Positions 34,084-43,233 of a stretch of DNA of 64,000 nucleotides are shown one piece after another. The notes below the pieces were generated by a model that was not told where the DNA came from, did no database searches, and was given only the letters and a program-made list of their open reading frames with translations. The stretch spans positions 47,125 to 111,124 of the forward strand of contig CAYYJR010000014.1 of assembly GCA_964472305.1 (NCBI GenBank), read 5' to 3'. The stretch is from CAYYJR01 sp964472305. Lineage in GTDB: Bacteria; Armatimonadota; Hebobacteria; CAIYQO01. The position numbers and the translations under genes are program-made. The first letter of the stretch is position 1. Every line of letters starts with the position of its first letter.

Positions 34084-35949
34084 TTACGACACTTCCCGCA
34101 GCGCGCCGGCGATGCGTTCCGCCACCGGGCGGGTCATGCCGGGCACTTGTGCCAGTTCATCGGCGGTGGCGCGGCGGATGCGCTCTACGCTGCCGAACTG
34201 TTTCAGTAAGGCTTGTTTGCGCGCGGGACCGATGCCGGGAATCTCATCGAGCAGGCTTTCCTTCACCCGTCGGTTGCGTAGCGTGGTGTGGTATTTCAAC
34301 GCGAAGCGGTGTGCCTCGTCACGTATGCGCTGCAGCAGGTGCAGCGCGCGGGCATTGCGCGGCAGCATGGTGCCGTGTTCCTGACCGGGCAAGAAGATCT
34401 CTTCGTAACGCTTTGCCAATCCGATCACCGGTTGATGCAGGTCCAGTTCCCGCATTGCCTGCACGGCTACGCCGAGTTGACCTTTGCCGCCGTCAACGAT
34501 CATCAGGTCGGGCAGTGCGGCGAACTTGCGCGACTTCATCAGCGCCGCGCCCAGCCGCCGCTCCAGCATTTCGCGCATCATGGCGTAGTCGTCCGGCGCG
34601 CCGGTATGATAGCGGATTTTGAAACGGCGGTATTCGTCTTTCGCCGGCAACCCGTCCACGAATACCACCATCGAGCCTACCGAATCCTCGCCTTGCAGGG
34701 TGGAGATGTCGTAGCATTCCATCCGCGCCGGCGCCTCCGGCAGTCCGAGGAATTCCGCCAGTTCGCGCAGCGCGTCCTTCGCCTGCCGCGCCTCTTCGTC
34801 AGTTTTTGCCTGCATCTGCTCCAGATACAGCCGTGCGTTTTCGGCCGTCATCGCCACCAGTTCCGCCTTGGGACCGCGGTGGGGCACTAGCAGGCGCACG
34901 CGTTTACCGCGCCGTTCCGACATCCATTCCGCCAGCAATGTCCCTTCGCTCACTTCATGCGGCAGCAACACCTGGCGCGGGGGCGAGCCAATCTGCGCGT
35001 AGCGTTGAGCCAGGAACGCGGTGAGCAATTCGTCCTCCCCGACGCCGGTGACACCGTCGAGCAGGTGATGCTGTTGATCGATCAACTTGCCGTCGCGCAC
35101 CACTGACACCGTCATGCATGCCTCGTCCGCGCGGGAATAGTAGGCGACTACGTCCATTTCTTCGTGCTTGGTGGAGACGATTTTCGCGTCCTGTCGCACC
35201 TGGTTCAGGCTGAAGATCTTATCGCGCAACCGCGCCGCTGTTTCGAAGCGCAATTCCTCCGCCGCGCGTTCCATCGCTTCCGTCAGCGCCCAGACCAGAT
35301 GGTCCATGCGTCCCTCCAGAAAGAGTATCGCCTGCTTTACCTGCTCGCTGTATTCCTCCGCCGTCACCACTCCCGCGCATGGGCCACTGCATTGGTTGAT
35401 GTCGAAATCCAGGCACGGGCGTTTCATCAGCGCGCCGGTTTCATCCCATGGGCAGCCTGCGCGCTTTTTCACCGAGTTCTTCGTTTCTTGCCGCAGCTTG
35501 AACACCCGCCGTACTAACCGCACCACGTCCCACATCGCTCCAACGTTCGTGTATGGCCCGAAGTAGCGCGCGCCGTCGAGCATCAGTTGCCCGCGCACCA
35601 CCGCAACTTTGGGGAAAAGATCATGCAAGGTGATTTTGATATAGGGGTAGCTCTTGTCGTCCACCAGGCGCACGTTGTATTTTGGTTTGTAACGTTTGAT
35701 GAGGGTGGCTTCCAGCGCCAGTGCCTCCATCTCGCTGTTCACCACGATGGTATCGAAGTCCGCCACCTGGCTGACCATTGTCCGCGTGCGCGGATGCAAG
35801 TCGCTGATATCGCCGAAATAGCTCCGCACGCGATTGCGCAGTACCTTCGCCTTGCCGACGTAGATGACCGCACGCCCGGCATCTCGCATCAGGTAGACGC
35901 CCGGCTGTCCCGGCAGTTGGGTGAGTTTATGTTGAATGGTTTCGTTCAT
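34084..35949 (-). CDS. uvrC: Excinuclease ABC subunit C
   Basis: The 621-residue nuclease makes both incisions in nucleotide excision repair with UvrA and UvrB. The N-terminal GIY-YIG domain (PGVYLMRD, VIYVGKAKVLRNRVRSYF) makes the 3' cut. The C-terminal RNase H-like domain (ECYDISTLQGEDSVGSMVVF, DLMIVDGGKGQL) makes the 5' cut, and the two helix-hairpin-helix motifs are IPGIGPARKQALLKQFG and VPGMTRPVAERIAGAL. Length is normal. The start is supported by homology; the ribosome site is weak. It is not adjacent to other uvr genes. Confidence 0.98.
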   Translation of the reverse strand: MNETIQHKLTQLPGQPGVYLMRDAGRAVIYVGKAKVLRNRVRSYFGDISDLHPRTRTMVSQVADFDTIVVNSEMEALALEATLIKRYKPKYNVRLVDDKSYPYIKITLHDLFPKVAVVRGQLMLDGARYFGPYTNVGAMWDVVRLVRRVFKLRQETKNSVKKRAGCPWDETGALMKRPCLDFDINQCSGPCAGVVTAEEYSEQVKQAILFLEGRMDHLVWALTEAMERAAEELRFETAARLRDKIFSLNQVRQDAKIVSTKHEEMDVVAYYSRADEACMTVSVVRDGKLIDQQHHLLDGVTGVGEDELLTAFLAQRYAQIGSPPRQVLLPHEVSEGTLLAEWMSERRGKRVRLLVPHRGPKAELVAMTAENARLYLEQMQAKTDEEARQAKDALRELAEFLGLPEAPARMECYDISTLQGEDSVGSMVVFVDGLPAKDEYRRFKIRYHTGAPDDYAMMREMLERRLGAALMKSRKFAALPDLMIVDGGKGQLGVAVQAMRELDLHQPVIGLAKRYEEIFLPGQEHGTMLPRNARALHLLQRIRDEAHRFALKYHTTLRNRRVKESLLDEIPGIGPARKQALLKQFGSVERIRRATADELAQVPGMTRPVAERIAGALREVS

Positions 35950-36207
35950 GCGAATGCTGGTCCGGATGGCGGTATATGGGAATCGCGCGGTTCCTCGATA
36001 TTATACCCGATTTCGCAGCATCGGCATCGCGCGGCAAACCGGTGTCGTAGGGAAGCACGAGAGCAGTCCGGTGCCGGGCAGGAAACCCGCTGCCGGGCAT
36101 GAAGGCGAAGGCCGGTTCCTGTTCGGAACTGGCACCATGTTACGTCGGGCAGCGATCTTGATGTCCGGTGTAATGACTATCTTTTTTTGCGCAATGATGA
36201 TACTATC

Positions 36208-36768
36208 ATGCGACACTCGTCTGATGGCGGTCAGCAGTACCATGGGCGGGAAGAAGAATTCGTGATCGATACCACCGCACCAGATAGACAGATTACGACA
36301 CCACCACCTGCCGTCCCCCCTTGCCCGCCGGTGCTGCGCGCATTCGGCGCCGGTATGGCGACCCTTGCGGTCGGCTGGTTGCTGGTGATGTTCCTGCTGT
36401 ACGGCAACCACTCGCCGAATGCGCTGGTGAATCTCATTACGGCGGTGTCACCCTATTGCCTGCTGTGGCATCTGTTGGTATCGTTCGGACTTTACAATCA
36501 GTATCCATTGGCGCGCTGGGCCGCCATCGCGACGGTGGCCGCCTACTTCACCGCGTTTGCCACTTTCATCACCAGCACACTGTTCGACATGCTCAACGTA
36601 CTCCGACTGCCGTGGTGGGCGTATACCCGTCTACCGGCTTTCAAGCCGTTTCTCGTCCTGATACTGCTCGATCTGCTCTTCCTCTTCCTGTGCCTGCTTC
36701 CACTCATGCATCCCCGATTCGCGGGCGCCTACGTCCACCCGCGCTCGGTGAAGCCTGTTGACGAGTGA
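36208..36768 (+). CDS. Multi-pass membrane protein of unknown function
   Basis: The protein (186 residues from the ATG at 36208) has an N-terminal Pro-rich region and four transmembrane helices at about residues 45-65, 78-95, 105-128 and 148-168. No motif or family is recognised. The start is uncertain: no ribosome site stands before ATG 36208, and a GTG at 36262, closer to the hydrophobic part, is an alternative. A related kind of small membrane protein follows on the same strand, so the two may work together. Confidence 0.5.
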   Translation: MRHSSDGGQQYHGREEEFVIDTTAPDRQITTPPPAVPPCPPVLRAFGAGMATLAVGWLLVMFLLYGNHSPNALVNLITAVSPYCLLWHLLVSFGLYNQYPLARWAAIATVAAYFTAFATFITSTLFDMLNVLRLPWWAYTRLPAFKPFLVLILLDLLFLFLCLLPLMHPRFAGAYVHPRSVKPVDE

Positions 36769-36911
36769 CATGCGGACCGCTAGAGTATTGCAGGAGTATG
36801 CGGTTCCCCTTGTTGTTGTGCACGGTAATCCCGTGAGGAGCGGAACGTGCGGTGTCATCCGGGAACGCGTGGCACAGGTGCGGACCAATTCTTTGGCAGG
36901 TGTGCATCCCG

Positions 36912-37487
36912 ATGATGAATGCTATCGGCGAATCGCCGTTTCGCGAGATCAGTGATTCGACCCCCTGGGTGTATCAGGAGGGGGACGACGAACCCGTCCA
37001 ACCCGAAACCCCGCACTTGTTGACGGCGTTGGGCATCGTCATGCTGGTGATCGCCAGCTGTTTCGCCGTGCCGGCGCTGTCCGCCACCCCCGCACTCGGG
37101 TATCTCATGCTGCTCGGCGTGCTGAACAACCTTCACCGCGACTATCTCCCATTGGGCATGGTGCTGCTGCTGATCGGCTATACTCCGGTGGTGGTACAGA
37201 CGGTGGCAGGGATCGGATTACTGCAGCGAGCGCCGTGGTCGCGCCGGGGTAGCATCATCGCACTGCTGATATCCGTGCCGTTGGGCGCCGGCATCTGCTG
37301 GGCGGAGATGCCGTGGCTGCGCAAGGTGATCAACGCATGGCGCCCGGAGTCGTCGCCGTTATCCCCCGCGGTCTTCGATCCCCTGCGCTGGTACGCGCTG
37401 GTGATGATTCCCCTTGCCGTGCTGCTGATCTACGCCCTCACCCGCCCTGCGGTCGCGGAGGCGCTCACCGCTTCGCTGGAGGATTGA
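36912..37487 (+). CDS. Multi-pass membrane protein of unknown function
   Basis: The 191-residue product has four predicted transmembrane segments (about 36-60, 80-100, 113-130 and 160-178), with charged ends and no catalytic motif. The ATG at 36912 (AGGT about 10 nt upstream) is preferred to a frame opening 60 nt earlier. It lies 143 nt after the preceding membrane protein gene and is convergent with the corrinoid adenosyltransferase. Function unknown. Confidence 0.5.
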   Translation: MMNAIGESPFREISDSTPWVYQEGDDEPVQPETPHLLTALGIVMLVIASCFAVPALSATPALGYLMLLGVLNNLHRDYLPLGMVLLLIGYTPVVVQTVAGIGLLQRAPWSRRGSIIALLISVPLGAGICWAEMPWLRKVINAWRPESSPLSPAVFDPLRWYALVMIPLAVLLIYALTRPAVAEALTASLED

Positions 37488-37493
37488 CGCGGC

Positions 37494-38030
37494 TCACGCC
37501 ATCATCGTCGGCTGTGCCACCCCGGCGGCGCGATCGTCCGCGCGCGCCAACAGGTACAGCAACGAAGAAAGGCGATTCAGGTAGCGAATCAACTGTACGT
37601 TTTCCACGTCACCCTGATGCACCAGTCTGACGACATGCCGTTCCGCCCGCCGCACAATGGCGCGTGCCAGGTCCAGCGCTCCCGCGCCGGGCGAATCGCC
37701 GGGCACGATGAATCCCGCCCACCGATTCACCTCGCCATCCAGCCGCGCGATTTCCGCTTCCACCATCGTCACCGCTTCGCCATCCAGTCGCTGACGCAAC
37801 TGTTCCGGCGCCGACGCCGCAACCTCGGATGCCAGCAAGAACAACGCGCGCTGCAACTGCACCAGCAACGGCTTGCTCTCCTCGCGCACCCCCAATGCGC
37901 GTGCCAATCCCAGCGCCGACATCGCCTCGTCCAGATCGCCTAACGCCTCCATTCGCGGCGAATCTTTCGCCACGCGTTCGCCGCCGATCAACTCGGCATA
38001 CCCCTCGTCACCCGCGCGTGAAAACCGCAT
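37494..38030 (-). CDS. Cob(I)alamin adenosyltransferase, PduO type
   Basis: The 178-residue protein matches the PduO-type ATP:corrinoid adenosyltransferase, which makes adenosylcobalamin. It has FSRAGDEGYAELIGGERVAK (variant of the GDxG ATP-binding start), the region GDLDEAMSALGLAR, the IVPGDSP turn and the strongly conserved ARAIVRRAERHVVRL with YLNRLSSLLYLLAR. It follows the URO-D-family gene by 10 nt, so it is in one operon, which suggests the URO-D protein is corrinoid-linked. GGAGGGAG precedes the ATG. Confidence 0.92.
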   Translation of the reverse strand: MRFSRAGDEGYAELIGGERVAKDSPRMEALGDLDEAMSALGLARALGVREESKPLLVQLQRALFLLASEVAASAPEQLRQRLDGEAVTMVEAEIARLDGEVNRWAGFIVPGDSPGAGALDLARAIVRRAERHVVRLVHQGDVENVQLIRYLNRLSSLLYLLARADDRAAGVAQPTMMA

Positions 38031-38040
38031 ACTCCCTCCA

Positions 38041-39033
38041 TTACAAGCCGGCCCACACGCTCAGTGCCGCTTCGATATTCTCCAGCGGCGCCAGGTGGTC
38101 GGCTTCACATTGCCCAATGACCCCGCCATTGCGGTAGAATGCCTGCCACATCCGGCGGGCGGCGTCGCGCACCTCCGCCGGCGTGCCTTGCGGCAGCAGG
38201 CGCTGGCGGTCGAGTTCGCCCCAGAAGGTGATCTGTCCGGCGAAGGGCGCCAGCGTCTCCAGCCCCATGCACCAGATTTGCGAGTTGATGGCGTTGACAC
38301 CCATCTCGATCAGGTCGGGATAGATATCAACGATGTAACCGTCGCTGTGAAAAAAAACGCGCTTGCCGGCATCGCGAATCAGTTCGATGTGTTCCCGATA
38401 TTTCGGCTTGAAGAATTCGCGCCACTTCGCCGGTGAAATGAGCAGGCTGCGCTGACTGCCCCAGTCGTCGGCGAGGATGACGGCATCCACCTCGGTGCGC
38501 ACCCAGCGCTCGATCAGCGCGCGATGGTGGTCGAATACGCGATCGCGCAGGGTGTAGACTTCCGCGCAATCCTCGTCGGCCAGATCGGCGAAGAGCTGCT
38601 CCGGACCGCGCAAGAACTGCATGCGCTCGAAAGAGGCGTGCCAGCCGCCGAAGATGAACTTGTCGCGGTGCGCGGCAATGTCGGCGGCGGTCTGTTCCCA
38701 CCCGCGGTCGTGGGTGTCTGTCGGCCAGCGGTAATCGGCTAGCGCGTGATACTCCGCCAGCGGTGCGCGCTTCACCTCGCCGATCATGCCGTCGCGCAGC
38801 ACCCGCCACTCGGCCCCCCAGGCGTCGGTATAGGTACCGCGCGTATAGGCCATGGGGTGAGACAGCGGATCGGTATACGCTGCCCGATGAAAATCCAACG
38901 GATACCGCTTCAATAGCGCATTCACCGCGTGCTCGCGTCCGATGGCTACCGCCGGCAGGAACCAATAATCGACCGGTACCCGTTCCGGCCCGGCAAAATC
39001 CAGCGTGGCGTGTACTAATTCACGACTGGTCAT
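38041..39033 (-). CDS. Uroporphyrinogen decarboxylase-family protein (possible corrinoid methyltransferase)
   Basis: The 330-residue protein belongs to the URO-D superfamily (TSRELVHATLDFAGPERVP start, then VFFHSDGYIVDIYPDLIEMG and GVNAINSQIWCMGLETL). True HemE enzymes are about 340-360 residues with a conserved RxxxxxPxWxMRQAG start, which is absent here. Relatives without it, such as MtaA/MtbA/CmuA-type enzymes, move methyl groups to or from corrinoids. The coupling with a cobalamin adenosyltransferase 10 nt downstream favours such a role. GGAGA 6 nt upstream supports ATG 39033 over the GTG at 39045. Confidence 0.85.
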   Translation of the reverse strand: MTSRELVHATLDFAGPERVPVDYWFLPAVAIGREHAVNALLKRYPLDFHRAAYTDPLSHPMAYTRGTYTDAWGAEWRVLRDGMIGEVKRAPLAEYHALADYRWPTDTHDRGWEQTAADIAAHRDKFIFGGWHASFERMQFLRGPEQLFADLADEDCAEVYTLRDRVFDHHRALIERWVRTEVDAVILADDWGSQRSLLISPAKWREFFKPKYREHIELIRDAGKRVFFHSDGYIVDIYPDLIEMGVNAINSQIWCMGLETLAPFAGQITFWGELDRQRLLPQGTPAEVRDAARRMWQAFYRNGGVIGQCEADHLAPLENIEAALSVWAGL

Positions 39034-39134
39034 CAGCGTCTCCACAACAACAGTGATTGTGCGGCCATTCTACACCATCATGTCGCCGGAATGCTAGCCC
39101 GCATGTTCATTGCCATCCTCCGTTGCACGATCGC

Positions 39135-39162
39135 GCCTGGGGAAGCACGCCTGGGGAAGCAC
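39135..39162 (+). repeat. 14-nt tandem duplication upstream of glyS
   Basis: GCCTGGGGAAGCAC occurs twice head to tail (39135-39148 and 39149-39162). The inner GGGGAAGCAC also occurs near 34002 and 36050 on either side of uvrC. Confidence 0.7.
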
Positions 39163-39272
39163 TCCCTACCCCCAGCGCGGGAAACGTGTTATACTGTGCA
39201 CGGATTGCCGGGGGCATTGACCGCTGCGTTTTCGTCCCGTCCCGGCGTCACACCGTTCCCCTGCGATTTCTT

Positions 39273-41351
39273 ATGGCCACAGTGCTGCTTGAGATTGGGA
39301 CCGAAGAGCTGCCCGCGAGCTACGTGCCGCCCGCACTCGTCCAAATGGCCGACCTGGCCCGCACGCGGCTGCGTGATGAGCGCATTGCCGTGGAGGAAAT
39401 TCACACCTGGGCTACCCCGCGGCGGCTGGCGCTCTACCTGACCGGCGTGGCACCACAGCAAACGCCGGCGGTGCGCGAGGTGCGTGGTCCGGCGGTTACG
39501 GCGGCGTTTGCCGCCAACGGTGAGCCGACCCAGGCCGCCATGGGCTTCGCGCGCAGTCAGGGTATCGCCATCAGCGACCTGCGCATCAAGCAAATCGACA
39601 ACGGCGAATTCGTCATTGCCGTCTTTCACGACGAAGGCTGTCCCACCCCGGAGATATTGCCGTCGCTGTTCGCGCGTATCGTGACCGACCTCAGCTTTCC
39701 GCGCACCATGCGCTGGGGGGCGGGCGCCTTTCGCTTCGCGCGTCCCATCCGCTGGATCGTTGCGCTGATGGACGACGCCGTGCTGCCCCTTACCATCGGC
39801 AATGTCACCGCGGACCGTCTCACCCGCGGCCATCGCTTCCTGGCGCCGGGTGAGGTGGCGATCCCCAATGCCGCCAGTTATCACCGGCTGCTGGACGAAA
39901 ATCACGTGCTGGTGGCGCCGAATGAGCGCCGCGACGCCATTCGCCGCCAGTTGGATGCCATCGCCGAGCAGACCGGGGCGACCATCGTTGACGACGGTTC
40001 GCTGCTGGACGAGACCACCTTCCATCTGGAATACCCCACCGCCGTCCAGTGCAACATCGATGAGCGCTTCCTGTCGCTGCCGGAAGAAGTGTTGATTCAC
40101 GTGCTGCGCTACGAGCAGTCGTTCTTCCCGTTGCGCAACCCGCAGGGCGCGTTATTGCCCGCTTTCCTGGCCGTCCGCAACGGCGACAAGGCGTACCTGG
40201 GCGGCGTGCGCGAGGGTTACGAATCGGTGGCGCGGGCGAAGTTGCTGGACGCGCTGTTCTTTTTCGAACAGGACACCCGCCGCGCGTTGGGCGACCGCGT
40301 GGAGGACCTGCGCGGAGTGATTTTTCAGGAGCGGTTGGGCACGCTGCACGACAAGGCGATGCGCGTGCAGGCGCTGGCGGGGCGCATTGCCGACTGGCTC
40401 GACCTGTCCGCACAGGAGAAAACGCTGGCCGAGCGCGCGGCATTACTGTGCAAGGCTGATTTGGTGACGGCGATGGTCACCGAGCATCCGGCGTTGCGCG
40501 GCATTATGGGGCGCGTCTACGCGCAGAGCGCCGGCGAACCGGCGGTGGTGGCGGCGGCGATCGGCGAATCATACCGTCCGGTCGGCGCCCACGAGCCGCT
40601 GCCTACCTCTGAACTGGGTCGCGTGGTGGCACTGGCCGATAAAACCGATACCGTGGTCGCCTGTTTCGCGGTGGGATTGATTCCCACCGGGTCGGAGGAT
40701 CCTTACGCGCTGCGCCGCGAAGCGATGGGGCTGGTGCGTATCCTGGCGGAAGGCAAGCTGCGCGTCGCGCTGTCACAGTTGCTGGCCGGCGCGCTGGCGC
40801 TGCTGCCGGGCGATTCGGCGCAACCCGCCGAGGAAACGCTGGCGGCGCTGAGCAGCTTCTGTCGGCAGCGGCTGGAATCATTGCTGGCAGCGTGCGCCTT
40901 GCCGTCAGGGGTGGCGCGCGCAGTGCTGGCTGTCTCCGCCGACATGCCCGCCGATGCGCTTCATCGTGCCCGGGTGATCATGGAACGTCTCGGGAATCCT
41001 GCCTTCGCCGCCGTCATTCGCACCGCCACCCGGTTGACCAACATCAGCCGCAACGTTCCCGAGCTGCCGGTGGCGACCGCGGTGCTCACCGCGCCGATCG
41101 AGCTCGACATCATCGCCCGCTGCCAGGAGATCACACCCCGCGCCGAATTCTTCGCCGCCCGCGCTGAATTCGAGGAACTGCCCGCATTGCTGGAAGACCT
41201 GACCCCGCTGGTGGAACGCTTCTTCGCCGAGGTGCTGGTGATGGCTGACGATCCCGAACTGCGCCAGGCCCGCCTCGCGCTCGTCCGCCGCCTCGCTGCC
41301 CTCTACCGCCTTCTCGGCGACCTGTCGCAAGTGGAAGACGCGACGAGATAA
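39273..41351 (+). CDS. glyS: Glycyl-tRNA synthetase beta subunit
   Basis: The 692-residue protein is the beta chain of the alpha2beta2 glycyl-tRNA synthetase, which recognises tRNA-Gly while the alpha chain (GlyQ) activates glycine. It shows the family start VLLEIGTEELPASYV, WATPRRLALYLTGV, FPRTMRWG with FARPIRWIVALMDD, TRGHRFL, VLIHVLRYEQSFFPL and the C-terminal anticodon-binding-like DALR region (NRxPRLTNISRNV-like). Usually glyQ lies directly upstream, but here there is a URO-D gene in the opposite direction. glyQ must be elsewhere. The ATG at 39273 has no clear ribosome site; homology fixes it. Confidence 0.97.
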   Translation: MATVLLEIGTEELPASYVPPALVQMADLARTRLRDERIAVEEIHTWATPRRLALYLTGVAPQQTPAVREVRGPAVTAAFAANGEPTQAAMGFARSQGIAISDLRIKQIDNGEFVIAVFHDEGCPTPEILPSLFARIVTDLSFPRTMRWGAGAFRFARPIRWIVALMDDAVLPLTIGNVTADRLTRGHRFLAPGEVAIPNAASYHRLLDENHVLVAPNERRDAIRRQLDAIAEQTGATIVDDGSLLDETTFHLEYPTAVQCNIDERFLSLPEEVLIHVLRYEQSFFPLRNPQGALLPAFLAVRNGDKAYLGGVREGYESVARAKLLDALFFFEQDTRRALGDRVEDLRGVIFQERLGTLHDKAMRVQALAGRIADWLDLSAQEKTLAERAALLCKADLVTAMVTEHPALRGIMGRVYAQSAGEPAVVAAAIGESYRPVGAHEPLPTSELGRVVALADKTDTVVACFAVGLIPTGSEDPYALRREAMGLVRILAEGKLRVALSQLLAGALALLPGDSAQPAEETLAALSSFCRQRLESLLAACALPSGVARAVLAVSADMPADALHRARVIMERLGNPAFAAVIRTATRLTNISRNVPELPVATAVLTAPIELDIIARCQEITPRAEFFAARAEFEELPALLEDLTPLVERFFAEVLVMADDPELRQARLALVRRLAALYRLLGDLSQVEDATR

Positions 41352-41597
41352 CGATCGTTCGGCGTCGTTCGAGGGCATTCCTCTCGCCTGCCGTAGGAGA
41401 TCATTCCTCGCTGCGGAAGCGGGCAGGCGGAAGCGCGGTGACGGTGGAGGAACAGGGACGGCTGGCGCAATAGTTTCGCCGCGCAACGGGAACTACGTCG
41501 AACGGGCGGTACGCAACGAACCGCATCGTGCGCAAGGCTTCCTCACCAAACCCTTTCTCGCGGGGAGGGAGTGGTCACGGGAGAGCGGGGATAGAGC

Positions 41598-43061
41598 ATG
41601 GCGGAAGAACCCACGACAACCGCGCACAGGCACAGCGCCGACTTAGAGCCGCCGCGGCTCTCCGCGTGGCGCCAGGCGACGTTGAGTCTGTACTGGTTCG
41701 CCACCCAGGCGCAGTGGACCGCCATCCTGATGATCCTGCTGCCCAAGCAAGCGGTGCTCATCGGCGGCACGGCGCATAAAGGCACCACGCTGGGGATGAT
41801 TCTGCTGCTCGGCGCGCTGGTGTCGATGGTGGTCGCGCCGTTCTTCGGGGCGTGGAGCGATCGCGTGCGCACGCGCTGGGGACGGCGCAAGCCGTTCATT
41901 GTTGTCGGCACGCTGGGCAACGTGCTCGGGTTGTTGCTGTTTGCCGCCATTCCCGCCGCGCCTTCCACGTTGATTCCGTACATCCTGGCCTTCGTCTGGC
42001 TGGAATTATGCAACAACCTGGCCACCGCACCCTATTCCGCGCTCATCCCCGATGTGGTGCCTGCCGCGCAGCGTGGGTCGGCCAGCGGATGGATGGGGCT
42101 GATGATGATGCTGGGCAACTTCGCCGGCGGCGCCTGCGGGCTGGCGCTGGGCGCGGTCGGCGGCTTTTCCGGCGTTTATCTGCTGCTGGCGGGCGTCATG
42201 CTGTTGGGGATGCTGGGCACCGTGCTGTGCGTGCGCGAATCCGACCCGCCAGCCACCCCGCCCTTCGACCTGCGCGCCTTCGGACGCGGTTTGATCGCCC
42301 CTTTTGCCGCCGCGGATTTTCGCTGGGTTTTCCTCACTCGCTTTCTGGTGATGCTGGGCGTCTTTACCGTGCAGGAGTTCCTGCAATACTACCTGCACGA
42401 CGTGATCGCCGGCGGACGCGGCATCTTCAACTTCCAGGCATTCGGTTACACGCTGGCGCGGAACGCCGAGGGCGCCACTACCTTCTTTGTGTTGATGCTG
42501 CTCATCGGCGCCATCGTCAGCACCTGGTTTGCCGGTTCACTGTCGGACCGCTACGGTCGCAAACGCATGGTCTATCTCAGCGGAGCGCTGCAGGGAGCGG
42601 CCGCTATCGTCATGCTGTTTGCCGGGCATTTTCAGACGGCATTGCTGCTCGGACTGGTCTTCGGGTTCGGGTATGGCGCGTATCAGGCAGTGGATTGGGC
42701 GCTGGTCACCGATGTGCTGCCCAACGCCGAAGACCACGCCAAGGACATGGGATTGTGGCACATCGCAGTCACGCTGCCGCAAGTCACCGCCGCGCCCATC
42801 GCTGGTGTCTTGCTCGATACTGGCCAGCGATATGGCGGGCAGCACGGCATCGTCCACCTGGGCTACCTGATCATTTTTTCTGCTCGCGTTCACCTACTTT
42901 CTGCTCGGTACCGTGCTGGTGCGGAAGATCAAACAGGCGCGGTAGGTTTGGGCGAACCGCGCTATACGCGGAATGAATGGGGCATGGCAGGGCGACCACA
43001 TGGCATCGCCCCTTCTGCCCGAACATGCTGGACGTGCGCCGTGCTGATGGGGTACAGTTAG
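41598..43061 (+). CDS. MFS transporter with C-terminal frameshift
   Basis: The 487-residue frame encodes a 12-helix major-facilitator transporter. The motif A copies GAWSDRVRTRWGRRKPFI and GSLSDRYGRKRMVY and the first helix LYWFATQAQW resemble GPH/SLC45-type sugar transporters; substrate unknown. At residue 426 the frame turns from hydrophobic to nonsense (ARVHLLSARYRAGAEDQ). Removing one T from the six-T run 42874-42879 restores a final helix (FLLAFTYFLLGTVLVRKIKQ) and a stop at TAG 42943-42945. The original protein was therefore about 448 residues. This is either a real frameshift, slippage or a homopolymer error. It is not obviously in an operon. Confidence 0.88.
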   Translation: MAEEPTTTAHRHSADLEPPRLSAWRQATLSLYWFATQAQWTAILMILLPKQAVLIGGTAHKGTTLGMILLLGALVSMVVAPFFGAWSDRVRTRWGRRKPFIVVGTLGNVLGLLLFAAIPAAPSTLIPYILAFVWLELCNNLATAPYSALIPDVVPAAQRGSASGWMGLMMMLGNFAGGACGLALGAVGGFSGVYLLLAGVMLLGMLGTVLCVRESDPPATPPFDLRAFGRGLIAPFAAADFRWVFLTRFLVMLGVFTVQEFLQYYLHDVIAGGRGIFNFQAFGYTLARNAEGATTFFVLMLLIGAIVSTWFAGSLSDRYGRKRMVYLSGALQGAAAIVMLFAGHFQTALLLGLVFGFGYGAYQAVDWALVTDVLPNAEDHAKDMGLWHIAVTLPQVTAAPIAGVLLDTGQRYGGQHGIVHLGYLIIFSARVHLLSARYRAGAEDQTGAVGLGEPRYTRNEWGMAGRPHGIAPSARTCWTCAVLMGYS

Positions 43062-43233
43062 GGTAATGTCTGGTGAGAAGCAGTCAAGCGCGTGCTCATA
43101 GCGTTTACTGGTGCAATGCTGCACCATGCGATTCCGCTGGTAGGGGGGGTGATCGCCCCGTCGTTGGCGGGACGTGGGGTGGTAGACGTGGAAGTCCATT
43201 GCCGCGTGTTGCACGAGACAGAAAGGAGCGCAT

